DNA of 64,000 nt, taken from contig OX352322.1 of assembly GCA_947090765.1 (NCBI GenBank), positions 5,129,501 through 5,193,500 on the forward strand, read 5' to 3'. A model generated the notes under the pieces. That model was not told where the DNA came from. It did not search any database and was given only the letters and a program-made list of their open reading frames with translations. Positions 17,914 to 26,165 of this stretch are shown here, in pieces. The translations under genes were made by a program, and so were the position numbers. This stretch comes from Pseudomonas sp. MM223 (GTDB lineage: Bacteria; Pseudomonadota; Gammaproteobacteria; Pseudomonadales; Pseudomonadaceae). Position 1 is the stretch's first letter. Each line of letters starts with the position of its first letter.

Positions 17914-18651
17914 TCATATCTGGATCGGTACATCCAGCCCTTGCGGTGCGGCGTACTCGGCCATGCGACGGCGCGACAGCTCAAAGTGCTCGCGCACCAG
18001 CTGGCCGGCAGCCTGAGGGTCGCGGCGCTCGATGGCCTGGATCATCTGCTCGTGCTGCTCGCAGGCAATTTCGAGGTCGCGCTGCATGTCATCGGTAGTC
18101 GGGTGGCGATAGAAAATCTTGCCCAGCCGGGTGTGATCGATCAGCAGGCGACGCAGGCTCGGCATCAGGTAGTCGTTGTGCGCCATCTTGCCGATTTCCA
18201 GGTGGAAGGCGTCGTTGTAGAGCACGCGGTTTTCCACGTCGCGCTCTTCGATGGCCTGACGGAACTGGTCCTGGATAGCCTTGAGCACTTCGATTTCTTC
18301 AGCACTGGCGTACGTGGCGGCCAGCTGGGTGGTGGCCACGTAGATAAGTGGGGCGGCAACGTAGAAGCTGTGCAGCGACTCGTGGTTCATGGCGGCGACG
18401 CGTGGCGCGCGGTTGGCTTCCAGTTCGATGTAGCCTTCGGCGGCTATCTGGCGCAGCAGCTCGCGGACCGGCGGGCGCGACAGGCCGAACTCGTCGCACA
18501 GGGCCAGTTCGTCCACCACGGCGCCCGGGGCCAGTTCCATGCTCATGATCCGGCGGCGCAGCGCTTCGGCGAGGACGGCTTTGCGGTCCTGCGGCACTTC
18601 GGCGGCGAGTGGTTGGACGGTGGCTTTCATGGCGGCCTTCTTTGTTGTCAT
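17914..18651 (-). CDS. GntR-family (FCD) transcriptional regulator
   Basis: The product is 245 residues from ATG 18651, or 238 from ATG 18630, which has the better SD (AGAAGG). The N-terminal winged HTH (ALRRRIMSMELAPGAVVDEL ... FGLSRPPVRELLRQIAAEGY) is followed by an all-helical FCD effector domain whose metal-binding His/Asp residues include LYNDAFHLEIGK, H-rich LLIDHTRLG and CEQHEQMIQ. It is the first gene of the oxidase/MFS/lyase/ALDH strand, 60 bp upstream of the oxidase start. It probably represses the cluster and itself through the dyad at 18694-18708. Confidence 0.9.
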   Translation of the reverse strand: MTTKKAAMKATVQPLAAEVPQDRKAVLAEALRRRIMSMELAPGAVVDELALCDEFGLSRPPVRELLRQIAAEGYIELEANRAPRVAAMNHESLHSFYVAAPLIYVATTQLAATYASAEEIEVLKAIQDQFRQAIEERDVENRVLYNDAFHLEIGKMAHNDYLMPSLRRLLIDHTRLGKIFYRHPTTDDMQRDLEIACEQHEQMIQAIERRDPQAAGQLVREHFELSRRRMAEYAAPQGLDVPIQI

Positions 18652-18693
18652 AGAGCTATGTCTACTATTTGTATAACGACTATAGGGCACTGT

Positions 18694-18708
18694 TAGACAA
18701 TGTGTCTA
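18694..18708. promoter_or_regulatory. Likely GntR operator (perfect dyad)
   Basis: TAGACA-ATG-TGTCTA is a perfect 6-bp inverted repeat with a 3-bp centre, 43-57 bp upstream of the GntR start. An additional half-site TGTCTAC lies at 18659-18665, next to the possible start at 18651. The geometry fits a dimeric winged-helix repressor; assignment to this GntR is by proximity. Confidence 0.55.
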
Positions 18709-18863
18709 CAGCATTTTCGATGAACGGTGAAATCTGTTTTGGCCCCTGTTTTAAAGGGTTCTAGCGGGTTACAGGGGTGGAATTAAACACCCTTGGGCTG
18801 CATTGCCAAACCGGACAGGAAATTCACCAAACAAGACAAGCTCCCTATATTTCACCGCCTGCT

Positions 18864-18960
18864 CGGGCCCTATCGCCGGCAAGCCAGCTCCCACAGGGAC
18901 CCCACAGCACTCAGGGCCTGTGCAGTACCTGTGGGGCTGGCTTGCCGGCGATAGGGCCCG
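18864..18960. repeat. REP pair (type B)
   Basis: Inverted copies of GGGCCCTATCGCCGGCAAGC and its complement in a 370-bp gene-free interval between the GntR gene start and the permease stop. Apart from the operator dyad, this REP pair and the terminator that follows, I see nothing else in that interval. Confidence 0.85.
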
Positions 18961-18971
18961 CAGCACAAATC

Positions 18972-19005
18972 AAAAAGCCACCTGCAGGCAGGTGGCTTCT
19001 TTTTC
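18972..19005. terminator. Bidirectional intrinsic terminator
   Basis: A perfect 10-bp stem AGCCACCTGC/GCAGGTGGCT with a 2-nt centre is flanked by an A-run on the left and TTCTTTTT on the right. It lies just after the stop of the minus-strand amino-acid permease gene and can serve that gene. Confidence 0.8.
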
Positions 19006-19021
19006 ATTCACACAAACTTGA

Positions 19022-20419
19022 TCAAGCAGCTGCCAGCGCCTCTCGCCGCGCATGCCGCTTGCTGGTAATCACCCCCAACACCAGGATCACCAGCGCCAGT
19101 GCAAAGGTTAGCGACACCTCCATGCGGTGCTGGGGCATGACGAACATGGTGCCCAAGGCAAAGATGATGAAGCCGATCACCGCATAGGTCAGCCATGGGT
19201 ACAGCCACATACGGAAAGCGATCTCGACATTCTGCCGTTGCAGGATGGCCCGCATGCGCAGTTGCGAAAAGGCAATCGCCAGGTACACCAGCAACGCAAT
19301 CGACCCGGAGCTGGCCAGCAGGAAGGCAAACACCTCAGCCGGGGCAAAGTAGTTGACGATGGTCGCCAACATGCCGATCAGCGTGCTACCGATGACCGCC
19401 GCACGCGGTACGCCCACCTTCGAGGTGCGCTGGATGAAGCCCGGCGCATCGCCGCGCTTGCTCAGCGAGTAGAGCATGCGTGAGGAAATGTAGATCGACG
19501 AGTTCAGGCAGCTGGCCACCGCCACCAGCACCACGATGTCCACCAGTTGCTTGGCATACGGGATGTTCATGATTTCCAGCGCCCGTTGATACGAGCCTTG
19601 CACCGGCAGCAGCGGGTCGTTCCACGGCACCACCGAAATGATCACGAAGATCGACAGCAGGTAGAACACGCTGATACGCCAGATCACCGAGCGTGTGGCC
19701 TTGGCGATGTTGCGTGCCGGGTCTTTCGATTCGGAGGCGGCAATGGTCACCGCTTCGGTGCCCAGGTAGCTGAACATGGTGGTCAGCAAGGCGCCGATGA
19801 TCGCCGTCCAGCCATTGGGCATGAACCCGCCCTGCTGCTCCAGCAACAGGGGCAAGCCACTGACCTGCCGCGCCGGCAGCACACCCGCCAGTGCCGCTGC
19901 GCCCAGGGCGATGAACGCGACAATGGCAATGACCTTGAGCATGGCGAACCAGAACTCGAACTCGCCGTACTTGGCCACGCTGAACAGGTTGGTGGCGGTC
20001 AACAGCACGGTCATGCTCAGGGCGAAAAACCAGGCATCGATGTGCGGGAACCAGTTGTTGAGGACCACGCCGGCGGCGATGGCTTCGATGGGAATCACCA
20101 GCACCCAGAACCACCAGTACAGCCAGCCGATGGTAAAGCCGGCCCAGCGGCCGATGGCGCGGTCGGCGTAGGTGGAGAACGAGCCGGTATCGGGGCTGGC
20201 GACAGCCATTTCCCCGAGCATGCGCATCACCAGCACCACCAACGCACCTGCCAGGGCGTAGGCGACGATGGCCGATGGGCCGGCCGCCGCAATGGCGTGC
20301 CCGGAGCCGATGAACAACCCGGCACCGATTACCCCGGCGATGGAGAGCATGGTCACATGGCGTTGCTTGAAGCCTTGCGCCAGCTGATTGCCGGCGCCAC
20401 TCGCGCTTGTCATTGTCAT
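19022..20419 (-). CDS. Amino-acid permease (AAT family, GabP-like)
   Basis: The 465-residue product starts at ATG 20419 (MTMTSASGAGNQLAQGFKQR). It has 12 predicted membrane segments and the AAT-family opening HVTMLSIAGVIGAGLFIGSG. The segment FSYLGTEAVTIAASESKDP is the conserved region of amino-acid/GABA:H+ symporters. Length and overall pattern are close to GabP (4-aminobutyrate permease), but substrate cannot be fixed from sequence alone. It is monocistronic, divergent from a small DUF2892 gene, with a terminator directly after the stop. Confidence 0.88.
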   Translation of the reverse strand: MTMTSASGAGNQLAQGFKQRHVTMLSIAGVIGAGLFIGSGHAIAAAGPSAIVAYALAGALVVLVMRMLGEMAVASPDTGSFSTYADRAIGRWAGFTIGWLYWWFWVLVIPIEAIAAGVVLNNWFPHIDAWFFALSMTVLLTATNLFSVAKYGEFEFWFAMLKVIAIVAFIALGAAALAGVLPARQVSGLPLLLEQQGGFMPNGWTAIIGALLTTMFSYLGTEAVTIAASESKDPARNIAKATRSVIWRISVFYLLSIFVIISVVPWNDPLLPVQGSYQRALEIMNIPYAKQLVDIVVLVAVASCLNSSIYISSRMLYSLSKRGDAPGFIQRTSKVGVPRAAVIGSTLIGMLATIVNYFAPAEVFAFLLASSGSIALLVYLAIAFSQLRMRAILQRQNVEIAFRMWLYPWLTYAVIGFIIFALGTMFVMPQHRMEVSLTFALALVILVLGVITSKRHARREALAAA

Positions 20420-20692
20420 CCTGATCCCTGCTTTTGTTTTCTTTGTGGGGGGACGTGAAGCTCCTGGATCGAAACCCAGCGTGGATGAGCTTCGCGCCCG
20501 GTCACGGTACGCCAGCGAGGGGGCGGTCAAGTTGACTGGATCCGCCACGCACTTGACCATAAATGACATGGGCACCTCTGAAAGGCGCATGACAGAGCCC
20601 TGGGTGCGACATGGGTTGCCGCTGGGCGCCCCGAATGAACGCTGGCGGCACCCGGCAGGTCAGCTGCTTACATTTCACACGGAGGTCTTGCC

Positions 20693-21031
20693 ATGCTCGA
20701 TATCCACGCTGCTGCGGCTTCGCAGCACAATGTTCATGGTTTGGAACGGGTCAGTTCGCTGGCCGGCGGGGCGCTGATGCTCAGCAAGGGGCTGCGCCAT
20801 GGCGGCCTGGTCGGCTTGCTGCAGATGGTGGTGGGCGGTATTGCGGTGGCACGCGGGGTCAGCGGGCATTGCTCGACCAAGGCATGGTGGCAGCAGCATC
20901 GGCAGGAATATCACCGCTTGCGGTTGGATATAGAACGCAGTGCGGCGGAGCTGGAAGCGTTGAAGGCCAGTGCCAAGGCGGCGACTCGGGGTGTTACTGT
21001 GACGGGTAAGGATCCTTTGGCAGACAGCTGA
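20693..21031 (+). CDS. DUF2892-like small membrane protein
   Basis: The 112-residue product starts at ATG 20693 after GGAGG. Residues 17-56 (ERVSSLAGGALMLSKGLRHG, then LVGLLQMVVGGIAVARG) form two short hydrophobic helices typical of DUF2892/YgaP-type membrane domains. A soluble helical tail follows (HRQEYHRLRLDIERSAAELE). Function is unknown. Confidence 0.7.
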   Translation: MLDIHAAAASQHNVHGLERVSSLAGGALMLSKGLRHGGLVGLLQMVVGGIAVARGVSGHCSTKAWWQQHRQEYHRLRLDIERSAAELEALKASAKAATRGVTVTGKDPLADS

Positions 21032-21048
21032 TCTTTGTATTGCCTGTA

Positions 21049-21144
21049 CCGGCCCTATCGCCGGCAAGCCAGCTCCCACAGGGATAGCACCGCTCTCGGG
21101 ACCTGTGTTTTCCCTGTGGGAGCTGGCTTGCCGGCGATAGGGCC
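21049..21144. repeat. REP pair (type B)
   Basis: Inverted copies of CCGGCCCTATCGCCGGCAAG and its complement between two convergent genes, with both halves near-perfect. Confidence 0.85.
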
Positions 21145-21164
21145 TGCACAGGCAATAGAGACGC

Positions 21165-22373
21165 CTAGCGTAGCGCCTTGCTCTGCAACACCTCAGACTT
21201 GCGCCCCAGCACGTTCTCGCTGATTTGCACGAACTCTTCGGTACTCACGCTGGGCAGGCGCATCAGGCCGCGCACCACATCGTCCAGCGAACGCTTGGCC
21301 TGGGTGTGGATGCGGATTTCCTTGTCCAGTGCCTGCAACAAGATCACCCCGCGGGCTACCTGGGCCGGGCTTGCGCGTTCGCCCTTCAGCCGGGTGACCT
21401 TGGCCCCCTGCTTGCTCAGGCGAGCCTGCCAGGCCTGGTAGCGGTCATCACTTACCCCACCGGAACGGCGCAGCAATTCGCTGGCGTAATAGTCGGTCAG
21501 GCTTTCCACCAACCAGTCACTGCCGTCGCGCCCATGGATCTGGGCAAACAGCTGCACCACTTCGCGCAGCAACGGGCTGCTGCCGTTCTCGCTGACCATC
21601 GGCCGGGCGCTGTGCAGGTAAAGCGACCCCTGCGCTGCCATTGCCCCGCGCCACATGCCATCACGGGCACCGACCAGCAGCAGCTTTGGCGGGTTGCGCG
21701 GGAACACTGCCTGCAACTGCGGCCAGACATAGGTCAGCAAGGTCAGGCTGTCCATGCGCCGCATGCCCTGCCCCACCGGCGCAGCCACGGTTACCTCGGT
21801 ATCGCCCAGGCGGGCACGGCGGCTACCCAGGTCGCCGGCCAGCATCCAGCCAGTCGGGCGGTCGAACAGACGCGAAACGTTGTCGATGCGGAACTTGTCC
21901 TTGCCAATGCGCGGCCAAGAGGTCTCGATGCTTTTCCAGCCCTCGGGCAGGTCGAACGCCAGGCGCGCCACCAGCTCGGTGCCATCTTGCTGGTCAAGCC
22001 GCGCAGGCGGTACCAGCTGGTCGCCAAGGAACAGCGCCCAGTGCGGGGTGATGCGTGAGGAATAGGCACCGCTGGCGAGCTTCTGGTCCAGCTGCACGCG
22101 GTAGCTGAGGCTGGTCTTGCCGGCCGCCGGCTGCCATACGCCGCGCTGGCCCTTGAGTTGCCATTGGCCGTCGGCCTGGAAGCCGCTGAAGGCCCCGGCC
22201 TTGCCCAGGTCGAAGTCGAGGCTGCGCACGGCACTGCCTTCAGCCAAGGTGAGGCGCACTTCCGCCTGGCCACTGGCGGGCAACAGGCGCACCTGGTAGT
22301 CAAGGTCGACCTTTTTCGCCCAGGCTGGCGAACTGGCCATCAGGCCCAACAGCAAAAACAGCTGGCAACGCAT
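21165..22373 (-). CDS. Secreted M61-like (gluzincin-fold) protein lacking HExxH
   Basis: The 402-residue product has a signal peptide (MRCQLFLLLGLMASSPAWA). The body looks like the PDZ-less M61 peptidase layout: an N-terminal beta domain and a C-terminal helical domain with WLVESLTDYYASELLRRSG, which resembles the glutamate helix of gluzincins. At the expected zinc site the sequence is LREVVQLFAQIHG, with no HExxH. It is therefore probably a non-catalytic homologue; the family call is from the fold pattern and is not certain. It follows ycgN by 41 bp on the same strand. Confidence 0.6.
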   Translation of the reverse strand: MRCQLFLLLGLMASSPAWAKKVDLDYQVRLLPASGQAEVRLTLAEGSAVRSLDFDLGKAGAFSGFQADGQWQLKGQRGVWQPAAGKTSLSYRVQLDQKLASGAYSSRITPHWALFLGDQLVPPARLDQQDGTELVARLAFDLPEGWKSIETSWPRIGKDKFRIDNVSRLFDRPTGWMLAGDLGSRRARLGDTEVTVAAPVGQGMRRMDSLTLLTYVWPQLQAVFPRNPPKLLLVGARDGMWRGAMAAQGSLYLHSARPMVSENGSSPLLREVVQLFAQIHGRDGSDWLVESLTDYYASELLRRSGGVSDDRYQAWQARLSKQGAKVTRLKGERASPAQVARGVILLQALDKEIRIHTQAKRSLDDVVRGLMRLPSVSTEEFVQISENVLGRKSEVLQSKALR

Positions 22374-22414
22374 ACAGAAACTCCTTGTTTCCCCGAGGCA
22401 GCGGGCCGCGCCGG

Positions 22415-22864
22415 TCAGCTGGCGCGGAAAATCAGGTGGTCTTCCCAGTCGTCTTCGTGCACATCCTGCTCCCTGAGCATACGCCCCGATTGGGAAATGC
22501 GCTGTTCATGGACCTGCTGGCGATCGCCACAGACAAGGTGGTGCCAGGCCGGCAGGTCCTTGCCCTCACTGACCAGGCGATAACCGCAGGTGCTCGGCAG
22601 CCACGTGAACTGGTCGGCCTTGCCCGGGGTGAGCTGGATGCAGTCCGGCACATGAGCGAAACGGTTGGGGTAGTCGCTGCACTGGCAGGTATCCATGTCC
22701 AGCAGCTTGCAGGCGATACGCGTGTAATAGACGCTGTTGTCGTCCTCGTCCTCCAGCTTTTGCAGGCAGCACAGGCCACAGCCATCGCACAGCGACTCCC
22801 ACTCTTGCGGGCTGAGTTGTTCGAGGGTCTTGCGCCGCCAGAACGGCGCGTTTTCAGCGATCAT
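22415..22864 (-). CDS. ycgN: YcgN family cysteine-cluster protein
   Basis: The 149-residue product starts at ATG 22864 ([17 protein letters not shown]) after AGGAAA; an ATG 21 bp upstream has no RBS. Cys residues cluster as in the UPF0260/YkgJ-type family: CDGCGLCC near the N-terminus, then [16 protein letters not shown] and CGYRL. These could bind zinc or an Fe-S cluster. Function is unknown. It is likely co-transcribed with the downstream M61-like gene. Confidence 0.9.
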   Translation of the reverse strand: MIAENAPFWRRKTLEQLSPQEWESLCDGCGLCCLQKLEDEDDNSVYYTRIACKLLDMDTCQCSDYPNRFAHVPDCIQLTPGKADQFTWLPSTCGYRLVSEGKDLPAWHHLVCGDRQQVHEQRISQSGRMLREQDVHEDDWEDHLIFRAS

Positions 22865-23007
22865 TACACGGTTTCCTGCATTCATCTTGGGGCCACGGCG
22901 CGCGGCGGCGCCAGTCTAGAGCCTGGCCTTCGGCAAAGCCAGACCGCTTGTCAGTCACGACGGGACGCAGTAGCGTGCGGGTTTCCCGTCCGTTTGCAGG
23001 AGCTGTC

Positions 23008-23601
23008 ATGAGCGCCAACCCCCGCATTGCCGATTACGCCATCAACGAACAGTTCATCAACCGCTGGTCGCCACGCGCCTTCACGGCCGAACCGATCAGC
23101 GAAGAAACCCTGCTGAGCTTCCTGGAAGCCGCACGCTGGGCACCGTCGGCGTACAACTCGCAGCCTTGGCGCTTCTTGTATGCCCGCCGTGACACGCCAA
23201 ACTGGGAGCGTTACCTGAACCTGCTGGTGCCGTTCAACCGCAGCTGGGCACAACAGGCGTCGGCACTGGTGCTGATCATTTCCAAGACCACCTTTGCAGC
23301 CCCGGGGGCCACGGAAGAAAAACCGGCGCTGTGGCACACCTTCGACACCGGCTCCGCCTGGGGCCACCTGGCCCTGCAGGCCAGCATCAGCGGCTGGCAC
23401 ACCCATGGCATGGCAGGTTTCGACCAGGACCTGGCGCGCCAGGAACTGAAGGTTCCCGAGGGTTATGTGCTGCATGCCATGGTGGCAATCGGCAAGCTGG
23501 GTGACAAGGCCAGCCTGGATGAAGCGCTGCAGTCGCGTGAAGTGCCGAGCCCGCGCAAGCCGTTGAGCGAGCTGGCGGCCGAGGGTGATTTCAGCCTGTA
23601 A
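23008..23601 (+). CDS. Nitroreductase family protein
   Basis: The 197-residue product starts at ATG 23008 after CAGGAG. It has the FMN-binding nitroreductase fold: a conserved N-terminal RWSPRAFTAEPIS, then FLEAARWAPSAYNSQPWRFL, and SAWGHLALQASISGWHTHG in the middle. Such enzymes reduce nitro, quinone or enone groups with NAD(P)H and FMN. The physiological substrate is unknown. It stands alone and ends in a REP pair. Confidence 0.9.
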   Translation: MSANPRIADYAINEQFINRWSPRAFTAEPISEETLLSFLEAARWAPSAYNSQPWRFLYARRDTPNWERYLNLLVPFNRSWAQQASALVLIISKTTFAAPGATEEKPALWHTFDTGSAWGHLALQASISGWHTHGMAGFDQDLARQELKVPEGYVLHAMVAIGKLGDKASLDEALQSREVPSPRKPLSELAAEGDFSL

Positions 23602-23617
23602 GCCCTGTGTAGCCTGC

Positions 23618-23701
23618 ACTGGCCTCTTCGCAGCACAAGGCTGCTCCTACAGGATCTCTATCGCCCTGTAGGAGCAGCCTTGTGCTGCGAAGAGGCCAGT
23701 A
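23618..23701. repeat. REP pair (type A variant)
   Basis: Near-perfect inverted copies of ACTGGCCTCTTCGCAGCACA and its complement between convergent genes; core GCAGCACAAGGCTGC. Confidence 0.88.
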
Positions 23702-23714
23702 CAGGCATTACAAA

Positions 23715-24647
23715 TCAATAGCCCTTGGCGAAGTCCACTTCCCCGCGCAACCCCTGCCCCGCCTGATACGCCCGCACATTCTCGACAAACAACCGTACCA
23801 TCGCCGCCGGCGAGGTGGGTGCCGAGCTGTGCCCGGTCAGCAACAGCCCCCAGGCGGTCCAGAACGGGTGCTGCCGGGGCAATGGCTCTTGCCGGCAGAC
23901 ATCGATCACCGCCCCAGCCAGATGCCCCTCCTTCAGCGCCTCGACGAGATCAGCATCGACCACCGCCGCGCCACGCCCGGCATTGATGAACAGCGTGGTC
24001 GGCTGGAAGCATTTGAACAATGCGGCGTCATACAAATCATGCGTGGCCGGAGTATCCGGCAGCAGGTTGAGCACGTAATCGACCTGGCCCACCATGCGCG
24101 GCAAGTCGGCCAGGGCCGCCACCTCGACGAACGGTGCCTGTTCACGGGCGGTGCTGGCCACACCGTACAGCACCACACCAAACGGTTGCAGGAACTCGGC
24201 TACCCGCTGGCCAATGTCTCCGGTGCCGACAATCAGCACCTTGCGCCCTTCCAGCGTGCGCCCCGGGCGGTCATCCCAGCGCCGCTCGACCTGGCTGACC
24301 AGGCGCGACAGCACCTCGCGCTCATGGCCGAGCATATAGGTAAGCATGTACTCGGCCATCACCTGGCCGAAAATGCCCACCGCACGGGTCAGGCGATAGT
24401 CACGCGGCAGGCCGTCGGCCAGCAACGGCGTGATACCGGCCCACGTCGATTGCATCCACGCCGGCTTGTGGCCCTGGCGCAGCAAGCTCGCCAGCAGATC
24501 CGGCTGGCCCAGCCATACCGTGCACTGCGGTGCCTGAAGGGCCAGTTCGGCGGAGTCACCGCTGGTCAGGACTTCCACTTCAGGCGCTGCTTCGCGCAAA
24601 AGACCCGCGTATCGAGCATGGTCATGCTCAGCAATCAGTACACGCAT
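23715..24647 (-). CDS. D-isomer 2-hydroxyacid dehydrogenase (GhrA-like)
   Basis: The 310-residue product carries the NAD(P) Rossmann motif VLIVGTGDIGQRVAEFL. The family catalytic residues are Arg in INAGRGAAV, Glu in VCRQEPLP and His in TGHSSAPT. It resembles glyoxylate/hydroxypyruvate reductases. It starts 2 bp after ycgL and completes an rnd-ycgL-dehydrogenase operon. Confidence 0.9.
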   Translation of the reverse strand: MRVLIAEHDHARYAGLLREAAPEVEVLTSGDSAELALQAPQCTVWLGQPDLLASLLRQGHKPAWMQSTWAGITPLLADGLPRDYRLTRAVGIFGQVMAEYMLTYMLGHEREVLSRLVSQVERRWDDRPGRTLEGRKVLIVGTGDIGQRVAEFLQPFGVVLYGVASTAREQAPFVEVAALADLPRMVGQVDYVLNLLPDTPATHDLYDAALFKCFQPTTLFINAGRGAAVVDADLVEALKEGHLAGAVIDVCRQEPLPRQHPFWTAWGLLLTGHSSAPTSPAAMVRLFVENVRAYQAGQGLRGEVDFAKGY

Positions 24648-24649
24648 GG

Positions 24650-24943
24650 TCAGACCGGGTCGTTACGGCGCAGCAGCTCTTCGGGCAGGTGCTCGATGTA
24701 CTCATCTTCCAACGGCGGCATCTGCAGGTGGTAGCCCTGGTTGTCGAGGTTTTCCAGCACCTTGGTGATGTCCTCGCGGGCCAGCTTGCGCTCGGGGCTG
24801 AGCACCAGGTCGAACGCGTGCATGGGGGTACCAAAGGCAGGCAGCAGGCCTTCGGGCACACGCTCCAGGCCGTCCGCCTTGAGCACGTACAGGTACATTT
24901 CGTTCTTGCGGGGGCTCTTGTAGATCGAGCAAATGCGTTTCAT
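24650..24943 (-). CDS. YcgL domain-containing protein
   Basis: The 97-residue product starts [20 protein letters not shown], the YcgL signature, and ends with the conserved YHLQMPP segment and an acidic tail. YcgL is a small alpha/beta fold of unknown function found beside rnd in many gammaproteobacteria. Its ATG overlaps the rnd stop by 4 bp, so it is translationally coupled to ribonuclease D, and the dehydrogenase follows 2 bp later. Confidence 0.93.
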   Translation of the reverse strand: MKRICSIYKSPRKNEMYLYVLKADGLERVPEGLLPAFGTPMHAFDLVLSPERKLAREDITKVLENLDNQGYHLQMPPLEDEYIEHLPEELLRRNDPV

Positions 24944-26073
24944 CGGGTCTCTCCGGCACCTGCCAGGTTGTCCAGCAGGGCCTGGCCCATACGCTCACGG
25001 CGCCAGCCGCGCAGCGAATCGGGCAGTTGATAAGGGCCGTTGGGGTAACCGCTCTTGAGCAGCGCCTCCAGGGCTTTCTTGCGCAGCATCAGTTCGGGGG
25101 TGATCCCCAGGCGCTCGCCTTCGGCCTGGCCGATGGCACGCAGCTGCTTGAGGATGCCGGCGGCCTCGATCGGCAATGGCTCGGGCAGCGACGCTGGCCA
25201 CTGCTCGGCAGGCAGGCTGCCGGCGCGCTTGATCAGCTGGATAAGGAACTCACCGTCCTGACGAATGGTGCGCGGGTGCATCTCGTCGATCTTGGCCAGC
25301 GCCGACAGGTTGTTCGGCTGGCTCTTGGCCATGGGCCACAGCGAGTGTTCCTTGAGGATGCGGTTACGCGGCACATCGCGGTTGCGTGCTTCGCGCTCGC
25401 GCCAGGCGCACAGTTCACGCAGCACCGCCAGTTGCTGGGGGGCCAGCTTCCAGGCGAGCTTGACGTCGCGGTACAGGCTTTCGGGCTCGACTTCACGGCG
25501 CAATGCGGCCACCAGTTCGGCACCGTCTTCCAGCACCCAGGCGTACTTGTCGTCGGACAAACGCGGGCGCAGCGCGGTAAACAGCTCGGCCAGGTGCACG
25601 GCATCCTCGGCGGCATAACTGACCTGGGTTTCCGAGAGCGGGCGCTGCAGCCAGTCGGAGCGGGTCTCGCCCTTGGGCAACTCGATACCCAGCACCTCTT
25701 GCACCAGGCGCGAATAGCCCATGGAGAAGCCCAGGTTCAGGTAGCCGGCAGCCAGCTGGGTGTCGAACAGCGGCTGCGGCAGCTTGCCGGTCAGGCGCAG
25801 CAGCACTTCAAGGTCTTCGCTGCAGGCATGCAGCACCTTGACCACGCCGCTGTCTTCCAGCAGGTCGGCCAAGGGTTGCCAGTTGCCAATCAACAGCGGG
25901 TCGATCAGGAACGCCCGCTGGCCGTCACCGATCTGGATCAGCCCGGCTTTGGGGTAGAAGGTGTCGACCCGCATGAATTCGGTGTCAACGGCGACGAAGG
26001 GCAATTGGTGCCAGTCGCGGCAGTGTTCGGCCAGGCTCTGGTCGTCACGGATCCAGTGTATTTCGATGGCCAC
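24940..26073 (-). CDS. rnd: Ribonuclease D
   Basis: The 377-residue product is a DEDD-type 3'-5' exoribonuclease that trims tRNA precursors. The exonuclease domain has the paired acidic residues [10 protein letters not shown] (Asp30, Glu32), a middle Asp in [10 protein letters not shown] and the ExoIII-type [13 protein letters not shown]. One HRDC domain follows ([20 protein letters not shown]) and then the second C-terminal helical domain. It heads the operon with ycgL and the hydroxyacid dehydrogenase. Confidence 0.95.
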   Translation of the reverse strand: MAIEIHWIRDDQSLAEHCRDWHQLPFVAVDTEFMRVDTFYPKAGLIQIGDGQRAFLIDPLLIGNWQPLADLLEDSGVVKVLHACSEDLEVLLRLTGKLPQPLFDTQLAAGYLNLGFSMGYSRLVQEVLGIELPKGETRSDWLQRPLSETQVSYAAEDAVHLAELFTALRPRLSDDKYAWVLEDGAELVAALRREVEPESLYRDVKLAWKLAPQQLAVLRELCAWREREARNRDVPRNRILKEHSLWPMAKSQPNNLSALAKIDEMHPRTIRQDGEFLIQLIKRAGSLPAEQWPASLPEPLPIEAAGILKQLRAIGQAEGERLGITPELMLRKKALEALLKSGYPNGPYQLPDSLRGWRRERMGQALLDNLAGAGETR

Positions 26074-26165
26074 GAGGCTCTCCCACTAACATTGGCGCGC
26101 AGTATATACGGCGCGGGCACTGCTGGTGAAACCTGCGCCATCCCTGGAATAGATAAACGGTCTGA

